Source of the DNA: Jacaranda mimosifolia
Lineage: Eukaryota; Streptophyta; Magnoliopsida; Lamiales; Bignoniaceae
Direction of reading: 5' to 3'
Assembly (NCBI GenBank): GCA_018894105.1
Contig: CM032117.1
Coordinates: forward strand, 48,332,503 to 48,396,502
DNA length: 64,000 nt
The notes beneath the pieces were generated by a model. It saw only the letters and a program-made list of their open reading frames with translations, ran no database searches and had not been told where the DNA came from. Below, one piece after another: positions 52,601 through 64,000 of the stretch (its first letter is position 1; every line of letters begins with the position of its first letter). A program made the translations under genes and the position numbers.

Positions 52601-55600
52601 ATTCTTAGCATGGGCATGGATCATTTGACCAACCACATTACACGGCAGCCATTGACCAATTTATGCAGAAAACAGCTATTCACATCATTTCAAGGGTTTT
52701 TGATACCCAGTTATTCTAAAAATGTGATGGAAAAAAATTCAAGAATAGTAGCCAAGATAAGCATCCATACAGATTTAAGGAGTCACAACTTACATCAGAG
52801 GCATTTAGTATGTCACGTACTTTGGTACAATAGGCCCCTTCGGTTGCAAATGCATGCAACACCTACACGAACATAGCAAAGGCATTATGACCATGATTGT
52901 CAGGAGAAAGATTAAATTGCCAGAGAATGTACCCAGAAAAAAGAAAAAACCGCCAACATCTTGAGCAGCTTATCATATGATCTTTAGAAACATATTTTTC
53001 TTCTTTTATTAAATATATACCACCTCCATCCATAAAGGATGTCTAGCATTTTATTTTAATTTATTGAAAATTGCTATATATTGTAAAAAGAAGACATTTA
53101 TTATTTACTTCAAAGGCATCATCTGAACATATCCATCCATCTATGCAGGCAAAGTACAAGTTCGGACAAATTTTAATACTGACCTCAATTGCAAGAACCC
53201 GGCCAATTGATGCTTCTGACTCATTCCAATTCATCTGTGAAAAAAGCCCATTTCTTCCTCCAGCTCGCCAATCAAGAAGACCAAGAAGAACTTCCACAAG
53301 ACCAACCCTACACCAACCATATGCTATATTACTATGGACTGACAAAAAATGCCGCAACAGCAGTTTCATCAAGATGCATATACTAATAGTGTTCACACCA
53401 AACCAAATCAAAGATAGCCCAAGTGTTTAAAAGACATAGATACTCACTTGAGACCCTGTGCAACAAGCGCATCTCTTGCTCGATTTCCTGCAACTACAAC
53501 ACGCTTTAAGGTTTCAAGAGCAAGGATACTTCCACCTTGCCAACCAATAGCTTTCATTAATAGTGGAACTACCTGGAATAAAGACCATCAGAATGGGACC
53601 ACTTACAAAAAATGTTTAATCAGATAGATTAGATTTTCTGCACAACATATAGCCTGAAAACCACCACATACCTTGGGTGTACCGACACTAGTTGCTGCCA
53701 TAGCTTCTGCACAGGTGGTGCTACCTGCAAGTTGATGAAGAACACGCAAACAACTAAGGCGAACTTTCTCCTGAGGAGTTTGTGAAGTTTGTTGCAATGA
53801 AGCATCCTCAGATGCATAGGTTTCTGAAGCCATTGTTTCTCTGCTTGCTTCATAAGCTACTGCAGACACAAGTTTGGGTACATAACCAAGATATCCAACA
53901 TGATCGGCGAGAGCAGGGTACACCCTTAGTAAAGAGACCAGGGCAGCAGAAAGAAGTAGAGGAAGTTCAGTATCAACAGCTTGGCCGTCATAATGCGTGG
54001 CTGCAATGGATGTAAGATACTGATCCAGCAGCCCTTCAAGAAATCTTTTTGGATTTCTAAGTGGAAATTTGGGATCTTTCAGGAATAACCTGACATAGAT
54101 TCCTCCAACCTAGACAGAAATTGATAATGTAAGTCGTTGAACAGAACTCATGCACAACTGAGTACATCTAATGCAGCAGACAGCAGTTATACCTGAGGCT
54201 CATCTCTCATTTCCTGTTGGCCAGAGGCCTGGTCAGGTACATCCCAATCAACAATACGTCCTTTCACTTGTTCACGATACAGATCTGAAGACATTGTCGC
54301 AATTTGTGCAGACAGTGACGCAGCCATTGCCGGAGTCCATACAAGTTCCGGAGTTTCTGTTGTTTGTTCAAGAGCATTCACAACAGCTTCACCAGGACCA
54401 TCTCTAATTATAGAGACAAGGCCATCAGGCAGAAATCTCGCCAGAGTAATGGCCACTCTAGGCCCATGCATTGTCTGCCCAACAAGCTTCCCTAACAACG
54501 AGGCCGCTGCTGCTCTTTGCGGCAAAGGAATCTCTTCTGCACAGCATTTCCATTTTAGAAGTAAGATACAAGCTTTTCCAAGAAATTGCAATGTATGAGA
54601 TCGCCATACCTTGTATTGGCAAAAGAACTTCAAGAATGAAAACCACTCCACCATGCTTTGCAACTGCCCATGCAAGTTCTGGTGTGCTTGCCAAGGCATA
54701 GAGAACATGCAGAGCTCCTTCACGACAGCTAGGAGATGAGTGAAGCATCTGTAACAAAACAAGCAAACTAGCGCTATCTGCAACCATTGCCTCCAAGCAA
54801 GGGGCATATGTTGTCAAGCGTGACAGCACAATAAGACATAGCTGCGGAATGTTGCTTGTCGAAGCAACAGGAAGAGAGAAGCATTCAAAAAGGGGCAATA
54901 ACTTTTCCTTTGTGGACACCACCGAAGCTAAATTTGGATTCCTTGTCAACAAGTGCTGAAATTACCAAATAGAGGTGTCAGAGTCACCACATTTATATCA
55001 AGAGAAGAAAAACAACCAGATTTGTACCTGAAGAGATATTAGACCATACTGAAGATTCTTAATTAATTCAGATTCCTTCTCCTCCGTGATTTTCCCATCA
55101 ACAGATGCTGAAGAATCATCAGAAGTCTGCTGCTTAACAGATGATTCAGTGGTTATATCACCATTAACATGAATATCCATGTTTACAACTGGTGCATTAT
55201 GCACTAGATGAGATATAAAATCAACAAGGGCAAGACAAAAGTCCTCCGGTTCAGTAACTTCAAAATCTGGTTGATCATTATAGACTCTCAAGTATACATT
55301 GCCAATATAGAGTTCCTTAGATAATGCTTCATAAACAAAGCAATGTGAATCTTTCAGGTCATATGAACCATCATGACTGAGGCTTGCACGCTGTTCCTCC
55401 ACAAATTTCAACAATTCTGCTCGAGTAGAGGAGTTCCAGATTATCTGCAACCAGTAGATAAAAGCAGTGAAACTGTGTTAAACTATGTTATGATTCAATT
55501 GAGGATTCCATAATAGTATCAACAGTGGCACATAGCATATACATACATGACTGCTATTTGGCACCACATTCCTTGTGTCAAAACATTTTCGATCTAGAAT

Positions 55601-58600
55601 GTTATGATAAGTAACACCCACATGCCAAATTTTTATCAGAAAGAAAACCCATATTTTGTTGGGAATTTCAGCTTGCAGCACAATAAATGACCTTTTTAAC
55701 CATTGATGAAAAATTAAAACCTAGAAGCTCATGTAAAGAATTTCTGGTACTTAAGCATGAATTTGGACAACATGCGAATCAGTATTCATATCAGACATAC
55801 TCAGTTTCATATAAGTTTCACAATCAGTCATGTGTCATAGGAAGAGTGTAAAATTTAAGGTCCATCACTAAATTTCATTGATTGGAGAAGGATGGATGTA
55901 GAAGAACAGAATACTCTATTAGATACATTCACATGCTCAGCTAATCCACAGAGACCTCTTCTCAAGAAGAACCAATAGCTAACCCATAAATGGCTCTGAT
56001 ACATGCCCCATGCTATAGACTAGGCAAAAAGAATGCTAAAAAGAAAATAAGTACTCAAAGATTAGAATACACAAAGTTCAACAAATTGTAAACATCCTTG
56101 CCACCACCGTACTGGATTAGCCAACAAACAAGTAATAAAAAAAAAAAAAAAAAAAAAAAAAAATGAAACTTCAATTACTGATACAATTATCATGAAAACC
56201 TCATATCAAGTGATTAAAGCCTAGAAGATTCTAAAGGACATGCAATTTGAGACCTTGCAATAACATAAACAAGTAGAATATATTGCAGGGCTGTTCTTTC
56301 TTTTTCTCAGTTTTCTACCTCTAATAGAATCCACAAAATTAGTTAAAGAAGAGAAGACAGCATAAATTTGATACACATCAAGAAAGGTATATTGAGAAAT
56401 ACAGCCTGTTATAGTGCTCCACAATTTCACGGCAACAAGGTAAATATGTAAAAAAAATTCTAATGCAAGAAAATGAGTCAACACTTAAGCAGTGTCCAAG
56501 ATTTTTCGTCCTTTCTTTTCAGTAAAAATGAAAGATCTGCCAAGTACCTCAGGAGACTCCAAGTTTGAGTTTAATGTGGACAAGAGATCTTTTGGCAATT
56601 TATCTTTCAGCATGCTTGCAAGTTTAGGGGTCAGCAAAGCTCTAAGCGCATCAGCTGCAGCCTGATTATAGGGTGTCGGGTTTTCACTGTTGCCCAAACC
56701 ACTAAGCCTTGACAAGGCACGAGATGCTTGTACAGCATGTGAGTTTTTTGCTATTTGAACGCTAGTTCCAACACCATGTGCATCTGTCTTATCTGATTCC
56801 TCTGCTGTTGAATCATACTGAAGCAACAATGGTAAAAGGTACCTGAACAAGCAAAAGTTGAATCCTTAAAAGCAAAGTTCTTGCAATGGAACCAGTTGCA
56901 AATAACAGTCCTTTACCAAAACGAACATAACATTAAGGTATAGCAGTTTCAGGAGAAACAGCAGAGTGGTTTGTACAAGATGTAACAGGCATGTAGCAGC
57001 TGATGCAGTGGTCTCCAAATTTATACTGCTCATGAATTGCAAACTTGCACACTTTGCATAGAATAGGGAAATTTGTCTTCCAAAGAGAAGTAGCCGTAAA
57101 GTACTTCAACAATATGGTTCCAAGATTTTGGTAATTCTAAAATATAATTAGCAAAAACTTCTTCACAAGCACAAAAATTCTGCATACAAGCTCAGACAGC
57201 CACAGAGAATGCAAGTAAAGAAGTAAAGAAGCCATCCACATGAGTAAAGAAGCTAGAGAAAAGACTACCATAATCATACATTGCAAAGGAAAATTTTGAT
57301 CAAATGTTCAATATATGAGCTAGAGAGAATTAGAGAGACAAACAAAAAGAAATAATAAACAAATAAACAAACTAACACAGCATTAAGTTGCATTTGCAAC
57401 CAGATTAAGGGGAAAAATGGGAACACTGGTTGCATAATAAAAGAGATCCATGCCAACAAACTCTAGTGTTCTGCCTGAAAATAAAGAGCTTGTTCTAGAA
57501 TATCAATGGAAGCACAAAGAAAGCTAACACAATATAACAATCTTACTTACCATAGCACACCAGCTTTCAGAAGGGCATTTTGAAATTCAGAGGAGATACA
57601 AACATGAGCAATTGTCTGCAGGGCAGCATCAATAGCAGCAGGCACAAGCTCAAGTTCGGTGCAATGAACAATGTCCTCAACTAATCCGGAAAATTCAAGC
57701 ATCTCAGTTCTGGCACTTCCAAACTGACTTAAGACCGAAAAGGTTCGCATCACATTAGCAACAATAGTGGCTGATGGTTCAGTAGCAGGAGTTGTTGGTT
57801 GGACCACACACATGCAACGGGAAAGAAGAGTTGCAAGAAGAGGTATTCCACCATCTCTCACAAGCTCTTCACCATTCAATGAAGATGACTCACACCTGAA
57901 AGTAGTTAAAGACATAGAAATAGCGTTAGCTTAATAATTTACAGAGTATGTTTCAAGAAAACAAATGATATGGAAATTAAAGGCAGACAACGAATTTACG
58001 TCAGCCAAACAAGCTCCGAGGCTGCAATTAGAAGAGGCACTCGATCAGAAGAAAGAAAATTGTTATCATCTTTGTCCACTGTAATGGCATTTAACAGCAT
58101 CGGATATCCAGCATATTTGAATGGCATCAATACATTCCCATACCGCCTATATAAAATGCACTGGCCCCTTAAGAGAAGCAACAACCTCCAAGTCTGAGGA
58201 CCTTGCAACCCTTGCATGCTCACCTAAGGGAGAAGAATCAGAAAGCAGTAATTCATTATGAAAAAGAAATTTGCATAATGGAACTCAAACATGAGGAATA
58301 TAATCAATTAAAGAGGGTGAAGCATTTCCATGCTAATTGATCTCACGCATTCCAAAGACATGCTTAGTAATACGATGCAAGACGAGGAAGTATTAATGTA
58401 TGTTTTATGAGAAATTTCGAACATAAATAAAGCAAAATGCAACAAGAGGAATCCAACATCCTTCATGTTCAGAGATGCAAAGACCATCTTATATTTCTAA
58501 AAAGCACCATCAGGGTCACTTCAAGGGACTTCCTCCACAATTATTTTACCAACTTGAGATTATCTATTATGAAGTACTTATATTTTATAAACATGCTATT

Positions 58601-61600
58601 TACATCACTGTTCAGGAAAATCCTTTTTCTTGGCATACGTAGTTTGAGAATATGAAACTTCTCTGAAACGGCATTTACAAACCCACCCCCCACCCCCACA
58701 AAAAAAAAAAGAAAGAAAGAGAGAAAACTGGGCCAGGTCCAACAGTATTCTGCAACCCATTAAAGGCTGTCTCATCTCCTCGAACAACAGATTCTTTTAC
58801 AAGATCATTTGAATAAGATCTAGCAGCTTATAAGGTCTATGCGCCTATATATTTTTTCTTTATTAAGCTTAATCATATAGTCACAATTTTGGTGAGTAAT
58901 GGACAAGGTCTTCACACAAGACCAAGGTGTTGAGCATACCTGTAGGCACTCATAAGCTTTCTGCACCGCTAGAAACTTCTCCCTCCCTTCGGGATTTTTG
59001 TCTGGGTGATACTTCATTGCAAGTTTCCTATACTGTCTCTTGAGCTTTTCCTCATCAATATACTCAATTTGCTTTGATATGCTAGGAATCTCCTCTATTG
59101 ACTCAAAATTTGGTTTTTTAGGGGCATCATCTCTGGATACTTCTTCAATTGAAATCTCCAGTATCTTGCATGCTTCTTCTTCAGAAAGGTCCATTGGTCT
59201 TCGAGTTAACTCCTCTCGCCACATTACAAGCAATGATTGTAAAAACTCAACATGTTCAACAATAGGCCAATTAGGAAATCTAATTTCATCACACAAGTTT
59301 CGGAGATAATAACGGTGACACCACATTTCATCTTTCAGCTCTGGATACGTCACTGGTGGCATTGGAGCATAATCATATAACGAATGACAATGCTGTGACA
59401 ATTTTTGAGGAAAATCACCAAGATGCTGAAGAACCTAAAGAAACAAAATCCGACTTCAAGTTAATTGCAGCACTTATTTGCTTCAAGGATGACTCAAGCA
59501 GCACAGTGCTCAGGAATATAAGTATTAAATAACAGTGAAACGGGGGTTTTGGATCAATAGACCAGTAGCCAAGCTCCAGTTGCAGAATTAGGACTACCTG
59601 ACGGATTAGATTTTCTGCTCGCATCTTGTGCGTCCAAATAATCTCAGGAGTGTCAGAATCGGAAACCATTGCTGCTGCAAAAGCAACTGGCCCACTACGT
59701 TCCAGTACATAGAGCAATGACTCAGGTAAAAGGCCCCCCAAAACACTTCTTTTTGCCAAAGGTAGAGAAGAGGAAACTGCAGCTTCTTCACCACCATGAA
59801 AAGCTTGATAAACATGAGTTACTGAGAAGAGCTGGGCGATTGAAAGAAGATTAGATCCAGGATATGCCAGGGCAAAATAAAACGCGCCTGTACTGTATAA
59901 TCTTATCATTGCTTTGGGATTCCTGGTAACTATAGCCTTCAGCAAAGCAGCAGAAGCCTCAACAATGGTTGGTTCACCAGAAAGCATTGCCTGCATATAT
60001 TATAATTAGGAAAAAAATGTTTTGCTCACATTCCGGTGCTCCAAACTTAAGGTACAATCAACATATTGATGATGGAGCCAACACAGAACCACTGGCTTTA
60101 AAAACAACAGACTTATTGGCTTAAAAGCAACAGACATAAGAAAATAAAGAGAACATCTCAAACCCATCAGGAAGGTAACCGACTAGCCTTTGGCCCAGCC
60201 GTATAAGGTCGGGAATTCGAATCTAGCAGACACCCGGCATGCATGGGTATAAATAATAAACCTATCATGAAGGTAAAGAAAGGGATATAGATCGACTCCC
60301 CCCTCCAAAACAAAGACAAAAGAGCAAGATAAAATAATCACCATAAAAGGCACAAGAGAATATAAAATATACATCTTTAAATCACTAGGACATCAAGGAT
60401 ATTAGTGGACAGTTCTATCCATGCCTTTTTCTATGCAAATATCTCAAGTACATGTTACAGGTATAACACATTGTAGTTTGCCGGGGTGTGATAATTTTTT
60501 TGAACCTTCCACACCAGTTGGCATGATCAATCTCCAGTGTGTGCATTTGAGGAGATGATAAGCATAAATAAAGGGTGAAGGAGATGCATTTAAATGACAA
60601 GGAGAATGCATAAAAGAGAGTTTTAAGCATGGAATTTATAAGTAGCACATGCTTAGGGCATACAGCACTTTCTTCCCCTCAATTCTCTTAAGTTTATGCC
60701 CTCTTCTTGTCTGTTTCTTGTAACTTGGCTTGCCAGGTGACTTGCCTTTCACTGTAGGAAAGTTCTGACACTATTTTACTTAGGACACCTCAAATTCATC
60801 TTAGTAGTAAACAAAGCACATAACTGAAAGAATGGTAAAGAGCTTAGTGCTTCAGCTTAAAAAGTTTCCGATCTATTATAGAATCGTAGAAGACAGTAAA
60901 AATCCGTTCACCGCTAAGAAATAACAAAATTTGTGGAAAGGGAAACAGAAAGTAAACAAGTAGTTTTCTGATTCTTCTGAACCAAAATATACCAGATTGA
61001 TATATGAGCAAATTTTGGTGGAAAACTTCTATTAGAGAATACAAACCTTGCCAAAGTGCTGCACCCCCACCGTCACACATCCACCAACACATTCTCTGAC
61101 TTACGTCACTTACCAAATGCAAAGTATACTACTGTCAAAATGAAACTCCCAATATTGAGAAATGAACTTTGTTGAAACAGATAAATCTTTATATTTATGT
61201 TTTTCTTTTCACTACACTCATGGAACTTCAGATCAAAAGCAAAATCGGTCTGATCAGTTTTATGAATGACAAATACCAAAATAAGCTCACTCTCTGTTTT
61301 AGCTTTAGCAATTGTGTTACTATAATGTCTAAGAGCATAGACTTTACGCCAGCCAATTTGGACACCTATAGACAACCAATATAAGGGCAGCCACTTATAA
61401 TACCTGAGCTATATGCGGAAGGCAATGTGGGCTTGACAAGATCCGCTTTACTCTAGGCGTCGGTGTAACGATCTCCCCTGCATCATCTATATCTGAGTGA
61501 GCCGCTACCATGCTGTGTAATATGGACAGCGCAACCTCTCCTACCTGTAGAGAGTACACACCCATTTAGGACCATGTAAATCAAGCATACCCAACCATGG

Positions 61601-62216
61601 GTAGGATGCAGCAAGTGACAGAACTCCCTCCAGGTCATGCTATTTTTCCCTTTGGCACAATTTTTTGTAAAAGACAATTTTGAACCATAGTTCCTATTTA
61701 GTACGCGAATTAACGCTCAAAAGGTTATGCTTACACATAACAATAATTAGTTTAAGAAAAAACTATAGAACACTTAAGGATGATGGAAAAAACAATTACT
61801 GTTTAGTTTCCCAGTAAAAGTTATTATGCCGCGTCTTGTGTGTGGAGAGAAAAATGCAATTGAATTATCATGATCGTAGTCATAGTCTTGTAGTAAGGAT
61901 TTGTTTGGTTATGTTTTGGATGTTTTGGGAAAAATATCTTAAGAGAATGTGTTTGGCTGGTGGGTTAAAGGAATGTGATTTTTGTTTGTTTATGCTTTGG
62001 GGATTGTTGGAAACTGTTTTGGGAGAAGGATTTGTTTGGAAATACTCTGGGATGAGACAACTTTCATAATATAGGTCACTTCAGTCTGATTTTTGTTGGG
62101 TAGGTACAGTGAAATTAAATTTTTTTTTCTTAATTATACATGCATATATATATAATTGTAATGATTGGTGTATATAGATGTATGTGTAATAATTAACAGA
62201 TGAGATTTTTTTTTTT

Positions 62217-62247
<31 letters not shown>

Positions 62248-63570
62248 GGTGGGGGGGGGGTTGTTGATGGGGAGGGGGGCGGTGGGGGTGTTGGATACAG
62301 GATTACACATGTGGTGAATGTATTATTGGTGAATATGGATGTTTGCTTGGAGGAGTTTTCCCTATTGGGACATGTTCTTGAAAAATACAGGCAAACAAGC
62401 CCTAAGTATCTGTAGAAACTTGGTACTCATTTAATGCAATCAGTTCAGTGCCATTTTGATGGATAAAAATGCTTATCATGAATCTCACTGAACGTAGTTT
62501 CATATCTCATATGACATGGTCAATAGAATCTAAGCAGATCATAGTACCATCATGAACCATTAAAAGTAACATTAACAGCATGTGTTAATTGACATCTCTG
62601 ATTTATGTGCAACTGTTCTTAAAGTTTTAATAGTGTGTATTTATTCTAAACTGGACCTAGGATCAATTTACATTCAAATCATACAATAACAATAAAGACT
62701 GGGTCATGTCATTCAGGTTAGATAGCGTGAAGCTGCAATAGTTTATAAGTAAGGCAGGAAATTTAGCTTTAGACTACACTGTTGATGATGCAAGATAAAA
62801 TGTACAAATGCACAAAAATTATCCAGACTACAATAATTCTACACTAGCATCGTTCAGTTTTAGTACCTTATATGTGAGATTGTTCAAAAGGAGTCAATAT
62901 GTCTTCACGATATATGACAAGCCTACCTTAAAAACTAGTATAAAAATAGTCAAAACCTATCAATTTGTTTTCTTGCATTTTTCAAATTTGAGTTAGATCC
63001 ATGAAAATTTCAACATGAAAAATATTTACCCCAACCCTCAACCCCCCAAAAAATTGGAGAGAGGAGGAAAGAAAAGAGGGAGAAAAAAAAACAAACAGTT
63101 TTATGTAAAAAACCTGCAGAAATGGGACAATATGAAGAATTTACTTAGTTTTGAATTGCCTTGACTTTCTTCCTATTGGCACAATAATTCTATTAAACGT
63201 GCTATACCTGGGTCGGAGTAAGAACGGGAACTCGAACAGCCATTGCCCATCGGAGTTCACGTATATCTCTTAGTCTCTTCCAGTCTGGCATCCCAGATGC
63301 CCAGCATCTGGTTGTCCAGTCAATTTCTTTTATTGACCAAAATCTTCGAATTGCGTCCTTCTCCAGTGGCCCCACTTGTGCATTGTCCTTGTCTATGAAC
63401 ATCCATTCCTTTAGGGGTTCCATAAAGGCAGTAGCAGCAATTAAGTTAGACTGCAATGGTATAGCAGTTCTCTCTGAAGCTTCATGCACTACTGTTAGTA
63501 AATCAACAGCGAGTACACATCCTCCAACCAAGACACATGCCTCTACATTTGACAGAACCTTGATCAAAAC
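49638..63570 (-). CDS. GRV2: GRV2/KAM2 (RME-8/DNAJC13-type) endosomal J-protein, C-terminal 15 exons, 5' end outside window
   Basis: Exons, 5' to 3': 63208-63570, 61404-61544, 59598-59990, 58940-59434, 58000-58223, 57551-57895, 56548-56842, 55028-55444, 54610-54955, 54193-54536, 53672-54109, 53448-53572, 53184-53307, 52794-52862, 49638-49865. All borders are GT-AG and phases agree. They give 1448 aa of a protein of about 2550 aa. Exon one here holds the GYF-like segment (residues 54-119 of this part, EWMFIDKD to [10 protein letters not shown]). The fourth holds the J-domain ([18 protein letters not shown]) with HPD encoded at 59000-59008. The rest is armadillo-like helical repeats with conserved blocks ([38 protein letters not shown]). 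The tail is Pro/Gln/Ser-rich. In Arabidopsis GRV2/KAM2 acts on late endosomes in vacuolar sorting and shoot gravitropism; the HPD loop recruits Hsp70. No frameshift or missing key residue was seen. The final intron is 2.9 kb; the second-last exon is only 69 bp. Confidence 0.95.
56137..56163. repeat. Poly(A) run in a GRV2 intron
   Basis: A 27-base A run within intron 55445-56547. On the coding strand it is a T run about 300 bp from the nearest acceptor. Confidence 0.85.
61897..62402 (+). mobile_element. Tourist-like MITE, copy 4, in a GRV2 intron
   Basis: The ends GGATTTGTTTGGTTATG and GGCAAACAAGCCC form inverted repeats. TAA flanks both sides (61894-61896 and 62403-62405), the preferred PIF/Harbinger target. 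It matches the other copies in GGAATGTGATTTTTGTTTGTTTATG. Its centre has expanded into a T run followed by a long G run (about 62205-62290), which differs from the other copies. It lies in the 1.66-kb intron 61545-63207, antisense to the gene. Confidence 0.8.
62205..62290. repeat. T run followed by long G-rich run
   Basis: About 20 T followed by about 40 mostly G residues, inside the MITE. G runs of this length can form quadruplexes, and they are also error-prone in sequencing, so the exact length should not be trusted. Confidence 0.8.
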
Positions 63571-64000
63571 CTGCAAAAGAAAGAGAAGTATCAATCAGAA
63601 TAATTTGTCTTTTAAATTAATGTCATATTTTTCCATCATAGCAAGGTCTCTATTCATGAAGGTGTAAATCACCAGAACTACATTGTTCTAATTCGGAAGT
63701 CAGGACATGTAAATCCTAGATATACCATCAGCAATTCAAAATAGCTATACGAAGATGCCACTACACTGAAAGTTTTGACAATCATGGTCATGTTCGAATT
63801 TTGGCAATGATGTTGCCTCAGATGCCAATATGGGGAAGCAACAGGTTGATGGCGAACAAGAAAGATAAATAGCTGGGTACTTGAAACAATTTCTCCCAAT
63901 AAAAGTAAGAGGAACTAAATATAAGCAATATAAATTCCAGTAAGACACATTCCTAAACCAGTTGGTTAGATAATGGAGTAGGACCCCTCAGTCGGTATTA
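63571..64000 (-). other. GRV2 intron running off the window
   Basis: No exon of GRV2 upstream of the one at 63208-63570 is visible. The acceptor TTTTGCAG is at 63571-63578 on the minus strand, and the rest is intron-like on that strand. The last 50 bp contain a phrase resembling a tRNA box A (AACCAGTTGGTTAGATAA). Confidence 0.6.

Noticed and set aside
53071..53430. 119-codon plus-strand ORF
   Set aside because: It is antisense to GRV2 exon 53184-53307, whose minus-strand frame is the conserved one.

Overview
This is an AT-rich stretch of a plant nuclear genome, almost certainly a eudicot. The evidence is spliced genes with GT-AG introns, two proteins that align in order with well-known plant families, and dense plant-type transposons. 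I cannot name the species from the sequence. Only about a tenth of the window codes for protein. The two intact genes sit in the right half and face each other tail to tail.

Layout. From 1 to 34.5 kb there is no intact gene. This part is layered transposon debris: a CACTA-like end (1-643), five non-autonomous hAT-type elements with recognisable 8-bp target duplications (1337, 6860, 9627, 16466 and 27903), a 1.3-kb element with long inverted repeats (2873-4193), a 5.9-kb decayed CACTA element carrying transposase remnants (10352-16237), a ~250-bp tandem array (17.7-18.6 kb), and a nest of long LTR-like elements (19.6-31.4 kb). That nest contains a 4.6-kb palindrome made of two LTRs joined tail to tail and flanked by CTTGG. 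The one host gene in this part is a small non-specific lipid-transfer-protein gene on the minus strand (5868-6268). Its signal peptide and its eight-cysteine domain are in different frames.

From 34.6 to 41.9 kb (+) lies a complete six-exon Nudix hydrolase gene of the NUDT19/NADH-pyrophosphatase type. It encodes 436 aa, and a 33-codon upstream ORF ends across its start codon. From 63.6 down to 49.6 kb (-) lie the last fifteen exons (1448 aa) of GRV2/KAM2, the plant RME-8/DNAJC13 endosomal J-protein. They include the GYF-like segment, the HPD J-domain and the armadillo-like C-terminal half. Its 5' end is outside the window.

The 7.7 kb between the two genes is AT-rich and repeat-bearing. Four copies of one Tourist-like MITE (TTTGGTTATG termini, 3-bp target duplications) sit in the LTR nest, in a NUDT19 intron, between the genes and in a GRV2 intron, so the same family has hit genic and non-genic DNA. 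The two genes have no evident joint function: one hydrolyses nucleotide cofactors, the other sorts vacuolar cargo. I see no proven new system. The most unusual structures are the LTR palindrome and the set of hAT elements whose bodies are built from short iterated words.
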